Source: a virus
Virus record (IMG/VR): IMGVR_UViG_3300020385_000019
Coordinates: 1-55,979 of that record
Direction: 5' to 3' (one strand)
Length of the DNA stretch: 55,979 bases
Shown: piece after piece, positions 47,553-54,508 of the stretch
Position numbering within the stretch: position 1 is the first letter of the stretch
Layout: the number at the start of each line of letters is the position of its first letter
Position numbers and translations under genes: made by a program
The notes under the pieces: generated by a model
What the model saw: only the letters and a program-made list of their open reading frames with translations
The model's database searches: none
Told to the model about the DNA's origin: nothing

Positions 47553-47981
47553 TTAATAACAATTTCCTAGTGAGTCACAAATAACCGTTTTAATCTTTCC
47601 TGTATCCGCATTGTAAGAGTCATGTGTTGTGTTGCCTGAAGAATCGGTAAAGCTATTCCAAGTGCTACCATTACTGCTAGACCCAAATGTCTGGCTACTA
47701 CCACCTAAATCGTAAGTACTCGAGTTCCAGTAAGCACCCTTGCTACTAGATCCAAATGTTTGGCTTGTATTGCCGCTTCTAAACGTGTTACTCCCCCACA
47801 CTGTGCCTGTATTGCTATTGTATCCACTTGTAACTGATGATGTTCCATAATCGGACGTAGAATAACTATTGCCACTATCATAGTCATAGCAGTAAGTTGT
47901 ATCGCCCACAGTTGTACATTGAGCGGAAACCGCAGCTGTAAACGCTATCGATGCCACTAAGGTTAACGATTTTAAAAACAT
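47553..47981 (-). CDS. Secreted Ser/Thr/Gly-rich repeat protein
   Basis: 142 residues from the ATG at 47981 (AAGGGA 6 bases upstream). A signal peptide (MFLKSLTLVASIAFTAAVSA) is cut before QCTT. The mature part is low in charge and rich in Ser, Thr, Gly, Tyr and Asn, with at least two repeats of the form TSQTFGSSSKGAYWNSSTYD and SSQTFGSSSNGSTWNSFTD, and Cys pairs near each end (QCTT..YCYD; VICDSLGNCY). Probably exported to the periplasm or surface. It stands alone against its neighbours within the immunity region, a typical lysogenic-conversion position. Confidence 0.65.
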   Translation of the reverse strand: MFLKSLTLVASIAFTAAVSAQCTTVGDTTYCYDYDSGNSYSTSDYGTSSVTSGYNSNTGTVWGSNTFRSGNTSQTFGSSSKGAYWNSSTYDLGGSSQTFGSSSNGSTWNSFTDSSGNTTHDSYNADTGKIKTVICDSLGNCY

Positions 47982-48095
47982 AATTGCATCCCTTTTCTGA
48001 TTTATTTCCAATCTAAATAATAAACGCTACAGAATATATATCAAGCTGAAACAGGCGCAACTAGAGCTTTTGTCATTTTAAATCAAAATAAAAAG

Positions 48096-48171
48096 TTTAG
48101 TTTTATGAACTTTTTATTTGACAACTTAGTTTAGTTGTATAAACTAAATTCAAAGTTTAGAAAAACGAACC
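48096..48171 (+). promoter_or_regulatory. Rightward early promoter with three CI/Cro operators (PL/OL-like)
   Basis: Operators GTTTAGTTTTATGAAC (48096-48111), GTTTAGTTGTATAAAC (48130-48145) and GTTTAGAAAAACGAAC (48156-48171) share GTTTA-N6-TGAAC with the sites by cI. A promoter TTGACA (48119-48124), 16-bp spacer, TAAACT (48141-48146) is overlapped by the middle operator. Repression here silences the recombination and excision operon in the lysogen. Confidence 0.8.
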
Positions 48172-48185
48172 TTGAGGTTTTAAAA

Positions 48186-48482
48186 ATGACTATCAACACT
48201 AAAACACACCCAGCGGTCACGCTAGAAATAAAAGGGCTAGTTGCAGCACTGGCTATTGAATCATTCAACTTTCGCGAGAATGTTGCGGTAAACGTAGTCA
48301 CCAACGCGCAAGAGCCGTTTATTAACGTGTATGTGTATATCAATGGCGTATCAGCTGAATCATTCATGATCACGCTAACTGACGATGACGCAGAAGCGCA
48401 ACTTAAACACACACTCGATCAAGTTCTTCACTACAAAAAGCAAGACAAGCTTTTTGGCCAAAATATCAAGTTAGCGAGCTAA
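48186..48482 (+). CDS. Hypothetical first protein of the rightward early operon
   Basis: 98 residues from the ATG at 48186 (GAGG 8 bases before); an upstream ATG at 48135 lies within the promoter and operators and is excluded. Alpha/beta pattern (VTLEIKGLVAALAIESFNFRENVAVNVV; PFINVYVYINGVSAESFMITLTDDDAEAQLKHTLDQVL). It is followed after 4 bp by the Rad52-like gene and may assist recombination. No family recognised. Confidence 0.65.
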   Translation: MTINTKTHPAVTLEIKGLVAALAIESFNFRENVAVNVVTNAQEPFINVYVYINGVSAESFMITLTDDDAEAQLKHTLDQVLHYKKQDKLFGQNIKLAS

Positions 48483-48486
48483 GACG

Positions 48487-49413
48487 ATGGATATTAAAAA
48501 AATTCAACGCTTATTAGCCGACCCATTTGAAGCGCATGACATTGAATGGCGCGTTCAACAAAGCGGCGTATCTGGCTCAAGCAAGCCGTGGGCAATGGTT
48601 ATTCCTTACATTACTAACCGCGCTATTCAGCAACGACTAGATGATGTGGTGGGTATTGATGGCTGGAAAAACGAATTTAAAGAAGCAACCAGTGGCAAAG
48701 GTTACCTATGTGGTTTAAGTATTCGCTTTGGCGATAGCTGGGTAACTAAATGGGATGGCTCAGAGTACACGCAAGTAGAAGCGTTAAAAGGCGCGCTATC
48801 TGGTGCCATGAAACGCACAGCAGTGCAATTTGGCATTGGTCGTTACTTGTATTCACTTGATACTGAATTTGCAACATGCAACCCAGTTGAGAGCCGCTTT
48901 AAAGCTAATGGTGAGTTTATCAGCATACCACTTAATAAAAGCAACAAAGGTGGTCCGCGCATGAACGCAGAATGGTTCCCGCCCACTTTACCTGATTGGG
49001 CCTTACCCTCTGCCAAGTTTGATAGCTACCTAACCGCCATTGAACAAGCTTCAAGCTTAGAAGCACTGCGCGAGCATTACGAGCAAGCTTATAAGTTTGC
49101 AATGGCTGTTAACCGCATTGATATACGTGATAAAGCCATTGAAATAAAAGACCACAAAAAAGCAGAACTTGAAGCAAAAGCGCAAGAAAACACCCTAGCG
49201 GCTAATCAAAAGTTTATTACCTGGTTAAACACGGCCATTAAAGACCGCATAACCACCGCTGAAAACGAATCAGTATTAAACATGAACCATAAGCACTTAT
49301 TGCAAGAGCTTAAAGGTCATTGTCGAGCCAACAAAGTAGACAGCAGTAACTTTGTAGCTCAAGTAAACAAAGCGCATACAGAGGCGCTTAACAACCTAAG
49401 AAACGGAGTATAA
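48487..49413 (+). CDS. Rad52-family single-strand annealing protein
   Basis: 308 residues. The N-terminal half is the Rad52/22 fold: WRVQQSGVSGSSKPWAMVIPYITNRAIQQRLDDVVGIDGWKNEF (about 22-65), LCGLSIRFGDSWVTKWDGSEYT, ALKGALSGAMKRTAVQFGIGRYLY. The C-terminal half is helical and charged. Such proteins anneal single strands in phage recombination, the job of Bet or Erf. It is in one operon with a DUF1351 protein and SSB, a common recombination set. Confidence 0.88.
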   Translation: MDIKKIQRLLADPFEAHDIEWRVQQSGVSGSSKPWAMVIPYITNRAIQQRLDDVVGIDGWKNEFKEATSGKGYLCGLSIRFGDSWVTKWDGSEYTQVEALKGALSGAMKRTAVQFGIGRYLYSLDTEFATCNPVESRFKANGEFISIPLNKSNKGGPRMNAEWFPPTLPDWALPSAKFDSYLTAIEQASSLEALREHYEQAYKFAMAVNRIDIRDKAIEIKDHKKAELEAKAQENTLAANQKFITWLNTAIKDRITTAENESVLNMNHKHLLQELKGHCRANKVDSSNFVAQVNKAHTEALNNLRNGV

Positions 49414-49417
49414 GAGC

Positions 49418-50668
49418 ATGACTACTAATCAAAACACAGCCACCAACTTGGTAGAAGTTGTTTACCAAGAAGATTTAACCAAGCAAGGGCTTGCTAATTT
49501 ACGCAAGCAATACCCTAAGTCGTTTTCACTTGATATGGCAAAAGACGACGAGTTTAAGCAAGGCCGTAAAATTCGCACCGAACGAAACAAGCTGGTTAAA
49601 TCTATTAACGATCGCCGCATTGGATTTACTAACGAGCTTAAAGCCTACGGTGATGAATTAATTTCAAAAGTAGATGTAATTTACGATCCAATCATTAGCG
49701 CATTTGAAATAGAAGATAAACGCCGCAAAGAAGAAGCCGCACGCATAGCTAAAGAACGTGAAGAGTTTTTGAGTAAGCAGCGCGATGAAATTGCACAAAT
49801 GGGGTACTTTACCGAGCAATGTAAAGGCCAAAACTCACAGTTTATTGCTGACACAATTGAAGCAGTAGACCTGGTAGATACAGAAGCGTTTGACAAAGAG
49901 CTCATACACGAAGCTATCGACACCAAGAAAAACATTCTTGAAGCGCTTAACAACATGTACCAAGCAGCAAAAGCCGCCGAAGCGGTAGAGGCAGAGCGCG
50001 AACAATTACGCATCCAGCAAGAAGCCATTGCACAGCAAGAACGCCTACAAAAACAAGCGCAAGAAATCGAACAGCGCATTAATAATCTGCGCAATGATCC
50101 AATGAACTACTTTGGCAAATCGAGCCAAGAGGTTATGGCGCGCATTCAACAGCTTGAAAACTTTACACCAAGCGAAGAAAAGTTTGGTGATCGCACCAAC
50201 GAAGTAACGCAAGTGCTAGCACAAGTTATCCAGCAATTAACCATGATGCACACGCAGCAATCACAAGTTGAGCAAGCGCAGCAAGCAGCTAATCAAGCAC
50301 AAGCGCAACAAATAGAGCAATTGCAAGCCGACTTAAACACACAGCGCAACGCAGAGCATCAAGCTATTGAAGTTGAGCAAGCACCGGTTGAGCAACAAGA
50401 GCATGAAGCGCTAACCGAAGTAAATCGCATGCTAGACCAAGACGAACCGTTACTTGGTAGCAACTTTAAATCGCCAGTGTTTGAAAGCACAAACGCGCCT
50501 ACAGATTACACGCCGCTGGATATATGGCCGAGCAGCCAGGACCGCGCAGAAAATGACGAGCTAGACCGTGTTTGTAACCAGCTATGCGTAGCTGAATGTC
50601 ATATCGCAGATCAGAACGTTCTTATAAAAGATTTAGAGCAGCGACTAAACAAAGCGCTAGCAGCATAA
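49418..50668 (+). CDS. DUF1351-type coiled-coil recombination-associated protein
   Basis: 416 residues. The N-terminal 140 residues (NLRKQYPKSFSLDMAKDDEFKQGRKIRTERNKLVKSINDRRIGFTNELKAYGDELISKV) match the DUF1351 pattern seen next to annealases and SSBs in phages. The middle is a long Gln/Glu/Ala-rich coiled coil (about 160-350). The end is polar and of low complexity. Likely an architectural partner for the annealase. It follows the Rad52-like gene by 4 bp. Confidence 0.75.
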   Translation: MTTNQNTATNLVEVVYQEDLTKQGLANLRKQYPKSFSLDMAKDDEFKQGRKIRTERNKLVKSINDRRIGFTNELKAYGDELISKVDVIYDPIISAFEIEDKRRKEEAARIAKEREEFLSKQRDEIAQMGYFTEQCKGQNSQFIADTIEAVDLVDTEAFDKELIHEAIDTKKNILEALNNMYQAAKAAEAVEAEREQLRIQQEAIAQQERLQKQAQEIEQRINNLRNDPMNYFGKSSQEVMARIQQLENFTPSEEKFGDRTNEVTQVLAQVIQQLTMMHTQQSQVEQAQQAANQAQAQQIEQLQADLNTQRNAEHQAIEVEQAPVEQQEHEALTEVNRMLDQDEPLLGSNFKSPVFESTNAPTDYTPLDIWPSSQDRAENDELDRVCNQLCVAECHIADQNVLIKDLEQRLNKALAA

Positions 50669-50728
50669 GTTTCCAACTCCAACCGAGCCAAGCGCCTACG
50701 GGCGCAGCTCTTTACAAAGGTGAACAGT

Positions 50729-50965
50729 ATGTCTTTACGTATTCCACAACTGCGCATGGTTGAGCACTTAAACCGCGAAGATATAAACGTAGGTGAAGCA
50801 ACAATAGTAGCAACAAAGAAAGGTGGCTTGTCAGGTTGGGCATTGCCTGGGGGCAAATTCACTACACAGCTAACAATAGCAACAAAAGCCTGTAGAGAAG
50901 TTGCAAATCTAATTAAACAAAACGGTGGCCTATCTATACCTCCGAAACGCAGCCAGGCAGCTTAA
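50729..50965 (+). CDS. Hypothetical protein between DUF1351 and SSB genes
   Basis: 78 residues from the ATG at 50729 (AAAGGTG 7 bases upstream): MSLRIPQLRMVEHLNREDINVGEATIVATKKGGLSGWALPGGKFTTQLTIATKACREV. It looks like a small mixed alpha/beta protein. No family recognised. Two bp separate it from the next small gene. Confidence 0.6.
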   Translation: MSLRIPQLRMVEHLNREDINVGEATIVATKKGGLSGWALPGGKFTTQLTIATKACREVANLIKQNGGLSIPPKRSQAA

Positions 50966-50967
50966 TT

Positions 50968-51126
50968 ATGCACGATTACATGGCAATCAAAGGAAACAGC
51001 TCAAGCGCTTTAGAAAAGCAAAAGCGCAGAGATTTTTTAAAGATGGTAGCAGTAAATACAGTACGCGTTTTAGTGCTAGCCGCCATCATTTTTTTAACGA
51101 CCAAGCAAGGAGTAAGTAATGGCTAA
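50968..51126 (+). CDS. Small single-helix membrane protein overlapping the ssb start
   Basis: 52 residues (MHDYMAIKGNSSSALEKQKRRDFLKMVAVNTVRVLVLAAIIFLTTKQGVSNG). It has a basic stretch followed by one hydrophobic helix (about 26-44). It follows the previous gene by 2 bp and overlaps the ssb gene by 8 bp, so the frame carries the ssb ribosome binding site. The gene is short and lacks a recognised family. A competing frame at 50925-51119 has no ribosome binding site or sensible composition. Confidence 0.55.
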   Translation: MHDYMAIKGNSSSALEKQKRRDFLKMVAVNTVRVLVLAAIIFLTTKQGVSNG

Positions 51127-51856
51127 CGATCTAAATCAAGCTAACTTTATCGGTAGATTAGGTAAAGACCCTGAAATTCGCTACACCCAATCAGGGCAAG
51201 CAGCGGCATCATTTTCTATTGCTGTTGGTAGCAAATGGAAAGATAAAAACACAGGTCAGCAAAAGGAAAATACCGAATGGGTAAATCTTGTTGCGTTCGG
51301 TAAGCTAGCCGAAATAATGGGCGAATACCTGCGCAAAGGCTCACAGATTTTTGTTACAGCAAAATTCAGAACCAGAAAATGGCAAGACCAAAGCGGCGCA
51401 GATCGTTATACGTCAGAGTTTGTAGTAGAAAATATGCAAATGCTCGATTCGCGGCAAGATAATCAACATCAGGGCAACCAAGGTAATAATAATTACCAAG
51501 GCCAACAAAACAACCACGCACAAGGCAGTAACCAAGGCCAACAAAACAACCACGCACAAGGCAATAACCAAGGACAAGCGCAGGGTAATAATTCTTACGG
51601 TAATGGTAATAATAATCACCAAGGCAATAGCCAAGCGCAGCGCCAAGGTAGCGGGCAAGCTCAGCGCCAAAATAACCAAGGCCAACAGCAAGGAGGTCAA
51701 GCGCAGCAAGGCGTATCAAATAGCCAATACATGAGCGGCGGGCAACAGCAAGGCACAGCAGGTAACCCAATGGGCCCGAATGACAATTTTGAAATGGATG
51801 ATATTCCGTTCGCGCCAATCGGCTTGCAATACCCAGCACTCTTAATGTGCATGTAA
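51119..51856 (+). CDS. ssb: Single-stranded DNA-binding protein with Gln/Asn/Gly-rich linker
   Basis: 245 residues. The OB-fold is typical (NQANFIGRLGKDPEIRYTQSGQAAASFSIAVG, TEWVNLVAFGKLAEIMGEYLRKGSQIFV). A long linker (about 108-220) consists of QGNN-type repeats, including a near-identical direct repeat of about 40 bp. The acidic tip MDDIPF is present but is followed by 14 more residues (APIGLQYPALLMCM), whereas in classical SSB the DIPF residues are at the very end. A strong AAGGAG precedes the start. It protects single strands in phage replication and recombination. Confidence 0.93.
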   Translation: MANDLNQANFIGRLGKDPEIRYTQSGQAAASFSIAVGSKWKDKNTGQQKENTEWVNLVAFGKLAEIMGEYLRKGSQIFVTAKFRTRKWQDQSGADRYTSEFVVENMQMLDSRQDNQHQGNQGNNNYQGQQNNHAQGSNQGQQNNHAQGNNQGQAQGNNSYGNGNNNHQGNSQAQRQGSGQAQRQNNQGQQQGGQAQQGVSNSQYMSGGQQQGTAGNPMGPNDNFEMDDIPFAPIGLQYPALLMCM

Positions 51857-51866
51857 GGAGCGCCCC

Positions 51867-52499
51867 ATGTTTGAACAATTTAACGGCCAAAAATTTAACC
51901 TGATATACGCAGATCCTGCTTGGCAATTCAGCAATAAAAAGACCGGCGGCAGTATGAAAAGCGGTGCAGCACATCACTACAAATCAACAATGAGCGTAGA
52001 CGAGCTAAAAGCGATGCCTATTGATGATATTGCCGCTGACGATTGCATATTGGTTATGTGGTACGTGGGTTCAATGCCACAAGAAGCCTTAGACGTTGTT
52101 AAAGCATGGGGCTTCACCCTTAAAAATATGAATGGTTTTGTTTGGAACAAGCTAACTGTAAACAACAACCCGCTGTTCGGCATGGGATTTTGGACCCGCG
52201 CCGGTAGCGAGTCGGCCATTATTGCCATCAAGGGCAAACCAAAAGTTGCAAGCCGTTCAGTGCGTGCGGTTGGATTTTACGAGCCGGAAAGTTTAGATGA
52301 AATTTTAAAGCACACCATTTTTAGCGGCACTTTTAAAATAGGCCAACACAGCGAAAAGCCTAACGAGTTTAGAGAAGCCTGCGTTGAATTAGCCGGTGAC
52401 GTACCGCGCATCGAGTTATTTTCACGTAAGCGCACAAAAGGCTGGGCTGTTTGGGGTAATGAAGTAGGTAAGTTAAACAAAAAGGCGACAGCAGCATGA
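51867..52499 (+). CDS. MT-A70-type DNA adenine N6-methyltransferase
   Basis: 210 residues. FNLIYADPAWQFSN contains the catalytic motif DPAW (Asp16-Trp19), and DDCILVMWYVGSMPQEALDVVKAWGFTLKNMNGFVWNKL and RAGSESAIIAIKG follow the MT-A70 order. It ends with IFSGTFKIGQHSEKPNEFREACVELAGDVPRIELFSRKRTKGWAVWGNEVG. Such phage methylases modify adenine in DNA and may protect from host restriction. AAGGAG precedes the ATG. The target sequence cannot be read from the protein. Confidence 0.92.
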   Translation: MFEQFNGQKFNLIYADPAWQFSNKKTGGSMKSGAAHHYKSTMSVDELKAMPIDDIAADDCILVMWYVGSMPQEALDVVKAWGFTLKNMNGFVWNKLTVNNNPLFGMGFWTRAGSESAIIAIKGKPKVASRSVRAVGFYEPESLDEILKHTIFSGTFKIGQHSEKPNEFREACVELAGDVPRIELFSRKRTKGWAVWGNEVGKLNKKATAA

Positions 52500-52732
52500 G
52501 TGCAGCAAGAGAGATTGCAGCTAACGCTGTAGATAACATTGAAGAACTGCTAACAGATATGTTCGATGGAGATTATGCCGACAATGAAGTCTCTTTAGGT
52601 GTTCTTCTAAGCGGAAAAGAAGAGATTCAAGTTCAACTTAAAGTGACACGAAGCCCAGCTGAGTTTATTGACACAGATTACTCAAATTGGGATGAAAGCG
52701 TCAAGCGAATTGACGTTAAGGCGGGAGGGTAA
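52496..52732 (+). CDS. Hypothetical acidic protein
   Basis: 78 residues (MSAAREIAANAVDNIEELLTDMFDGDYADNEVSLGVLLSGKEEIQVQLKVTRSPAEF...). Helix then beta strands. Its ATG overlaps the methylase stop (ATGA), so translation is coupled. No family recognised. Confidence 0.65.
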   Translation: MSAAREIAANAVDNIEELLTDMFDGDYADNEVSLGVLLSGKEEIQVQLKVTRSPAEFIDTDYSNWDESVKRIDVKAGG

Positions 52733-52734
52733 CC

Positions 52735-53151
52735 ATGGCTACAGGAAAGGTAAAAACGGGCGATGTATTCAACAATTGGACCGTTTTAAGTGAGAGTGAA
52801 CGGGATAATAAACGAGCTCAGCAATTTTTATGTAAGTGTATTTGTGGAACTCAGCGCGTTGTTAAGAAATATAATCTAGGCAAAATTAAAGGTTGCGGTT
52901 GCGACAGGGCTGCGCCAAAGCCTTATAAAAAAAGGCACTCAAAATCAGCCAATAAAGCAGCATCAGTAAAAACTGTTTTTGAGCCGACGATGCAAACAGG
53001 GCCGCGCATTAAAGGTGAGCGTTTAGAGAAGCCACCAGAAAACAATGCGGCAAGACCTGAATACATCGAGCGCAAAAAAACAAAGCGTGAATTAATAGAG
53101 CTTCGCTTGGAAGAAATGAAGTTAGAAAAAGAGTTAAGTGAAGCATGGTGA
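52735..53151 (+). CDS. Zinc-finger protein resembling the N-terminal module of phage HNH/AP2 proteins
   Basis: 138 residues. TGDVFNNWTVLSESERDNKRAQQFLCKCICGTQRVVKKYNLGKIKGCGCDR is the small CxCxCG...L..G..KxCGC module that precedes HNH or AP2 domains in phage homing endonucleases. Here neither domain follows: residues 60-100 are basic and unstructured, and 105-138 a charged helix. It is probably a stand-alone DNA-binding remnant or regulator. Confidence 0.6.
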   Translation: MATGKVKTGDVFNNWTVLSESERDNKRAQQFLCKCICGTQRVVKKYNLGKIKGCGCDRAAPKPYKKRHSKSANKAASVKTVFEPTMQTGPRIKGERLEKPPENNAARPEYIERKKTKRELIELRLEEMKLEKELSEAW

Positions 53152-53154
53152 GTA

Positions 53155-53253
53155 ATGAAACCACAAGTTAAACGCAGAGCGCATAACTGGTATGCGCTTA
53201 AACCTAAAAAGGCGGTAAAGCCTGAGAATAAAGAACATAAGGTGAGCCCATGA
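53155..53253 (+). CDS. Small basic peptide gene
   Basis: 32 residues (MKPQVKRRAHNWYALKPKKA...HKVSP), strongly basic. Its stop overlaps the ATG of the next gene (ATGA), and GGTGAG lies 4 bases before its start. It fills the gap between neighbours in the operon exactly. Too short for family assignment. Confidence 0.5.
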   Translation: MKPQVKRRAHNWYALKPKKAVKPENKEHKVSP

Positions 53254-53666
53254 ATAAAGCAAAAATAAAAGCCCTAGCCCTACAGCATGGCTTTAAATTA
53301 AAAGAGCAAAAAGGCGGTGAAATGGATTTAGACGACAACTTTTATTCATTCGCCTGGGAGCTACTGCAAAGCGGACAGCCAAATGTATCGCATAAAGCGT
53401 ACTTAGCTGACTTGTTAAAAGATGCGGCTGATTGCATCCCCGAAAAAAGCGGCGGTTACCGCGTTAATATTTACGCTAACGATATATGTAAAGACGAACC
53501 ACGCATGCAATGGGACTTTTACAACGGAGTAAAACGCGACGCTTTTGAGGTGGAAATACCAGACACCCGCGAAGATTTTAACAAGCGCCTTAACAACGCC
53601 AAAGGCTGTATGAAGTCTGCGTGTTATAGAGCAATGAACCCTGATTATGCCAAAAAATTAGCATAG
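53250..53666 (+). CDS. Hypothetical protein
   Basis: 138 residues. MNKAKIKALALQHGFKLKEQKGGEMDLDDNFYSFAWELLQSG is an N-terminal helix pattern common in phage early proteins; the C-terminal part contains two Cys (GCMKSACYRAMNPDYAKK). Several aromatic residues fit a small globular fold. Function unknown; it lies in the accessory part of the rightward early operon. Confidence 0.6.
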   Translation: MNKAKIKALALQHGFKLKEQKGGEMDLDDNFYSFAWELLQSGQPNVSHKAYLADLLKDAADCIPEKSGGYRVNIYANDICKDEPRMQWDFYNGVKRDAFEVEIPDTREDFNKRLNNAKGCMKSACYRAMNPDYAKKLA

Positions 53667-53673
53667 GTGATTT

Positions 53674-54126
53674 ATGAAAAAAAATTCTATAGCCATTAGA
53701 AAGCTAAACGAACTGATGAACAGCTACAGATTTAACAAAATAGTCTCAATTGATGGTAATGGTACAGTGAATCTAGAATTTGATAACAAGCTTTGCTCAG
53801 TTGATTGCTATGGGCGCTGCGAATGGGGGCCGTCTAAGGAAATCGATCATATGAAAGATATAGCAAAAAACATCTGTAATATTGCACCTGAATTTAGAGA
53901 TGAATTTATGGACAACGAGCTTGTTAATTCAGCAAAGAAAGCAATGGAAGAAAAATTAAAAGCAGCAAGGAATAAAGGTCGTGGTGGTTGGTGGTCAGAT
54001 GATTGTAAGGCTGAGTCACTAAAAGAAATGCTAAAAGAACATGTTGAAAAAGGTGACATGCGCGATGTGATGAACATTGCTGCAATGATTTACTATCGAG
54101 AATATGCGGGGATAGGTGAACAATGA
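53674..54126 (+). CDS. Hypothetical early protein with a GRGGWW...C motif
   Basis: 150 residues. The C-terminal third (NKGRGGWWSDDCKAESLKEMLKEHVEKGDMRDVMNIAAMIYYR) is a module shared by many phage early proteins of the Ea22-like type, of unknown function. The N-terminal part is mixed. It overlaps the following gene by 4 bp (ATGA). Confidence 0.65.
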   Translation: MKKNSIAIRKLNELMNSYRFNKIVSIDGNGTVNLEFDNKLCSVDCYGRCEWGPSKEIDHMKDIAKNICNIAPEFRDEFMDNELVNSAKKAMEEKLKAARNKGRGGWWSDDCKAESLKEMLKEHVEKGDMRDVMNIAAMIYYREYAGIGEQ

Positions 54127-54308
54127 GAAAAACCTACGATCCTGAATTTCACTTTAACCATAAAAAACCTTGGCTAACAACTGAAATTCAATATTTAAAA
54201 GAAATGCGCGGCTATAAATCACTTCAAGACATTAGCTTAGCGCTTGGGCGAACATACAAAACCGTGGCTGATATGGTTTATAGATTAAAAAAGGCAGGTG
54301 ACTTATGA
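54123..54308 (+). CDS. Small helix-turn-helix protein
   Basis: 61 residues. WLTTEIQYLKEMRGYKSLQDISLALGRTYKTVADMVYRLKKAG is a Myb/SANT- or resolvase-like helix-turn-helix, with the recognition helix at TYKTVADMVYRLKK. It overlaps both neighbours by 4 bp. It may regulate or assist excision together with the next gene. Confidence 0.65.
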   Translation: MRKTYDPEFHFNHKKPWLTTEIQYLKEMRGYKSLQDISLALGRTYKTVADMVYRLKKAGDL

Positions 54309-54508
54309 GTTTACCAACTAGCAAATACTTAGTAACAAAAGATGTAGCCGCCCTATTCGGCGTTAAGCCAAATACTATTTTGGAATGGGAAAAAGAGGGT
54401 AAATTCCCGCCGGCTACAATTGTTGGAAAGCCTAAGCGCTGGGATGCTCAAGTAGTTGATCAGCATTGCCAAGCGCTTAGGGATCAAGCTACCCGCCTTT
54501 CAGCATGA
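54305..54508 (+). CDS. Excisionase/AlpA-like recombination directionality factor
   Basis: 67 residues with a MerR/AlpA-type winged helix: LVTKDVAALFGVKPNTILEWEKEGKFPPATIVGKPKRWDAQVVDQHC. It is the last gene of the rightward early operon and overlaps the convergent integrase gene by 20 bp, the usual place of an excisionase. It would bind attachment arms and turn the integrase towards excision after induction. Confidence 0.8.
   Translation: MSLPTSKYLVTKDVAALFGVKPNTILEWEKEGKFPPATIVGKPKRWDAQVVDQHCQALRDQATRLSA

Noticed and set aside
49681-50094. Leftward Cys/Ser-rich frame opposite the DUF1351 gene
   Set aside because: Antisense of a Gln/Ala/Glu-rich coiled coil; composition is an artefact and there is no start signal.
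50925-51119. Rightward frame of 64 codons before ssb
   Set aside because: No ribosome binding site; the frame at 50968-51126 fits the operon spacing and has a clear membrane helix.
51366-51977. Leftward 203-codon frame opposite ssb
   Set aside because: Shadow of the QGNN repeats of the SSB linker; antisense gives Tyr/Leu/Gly repeats with no independent signals.
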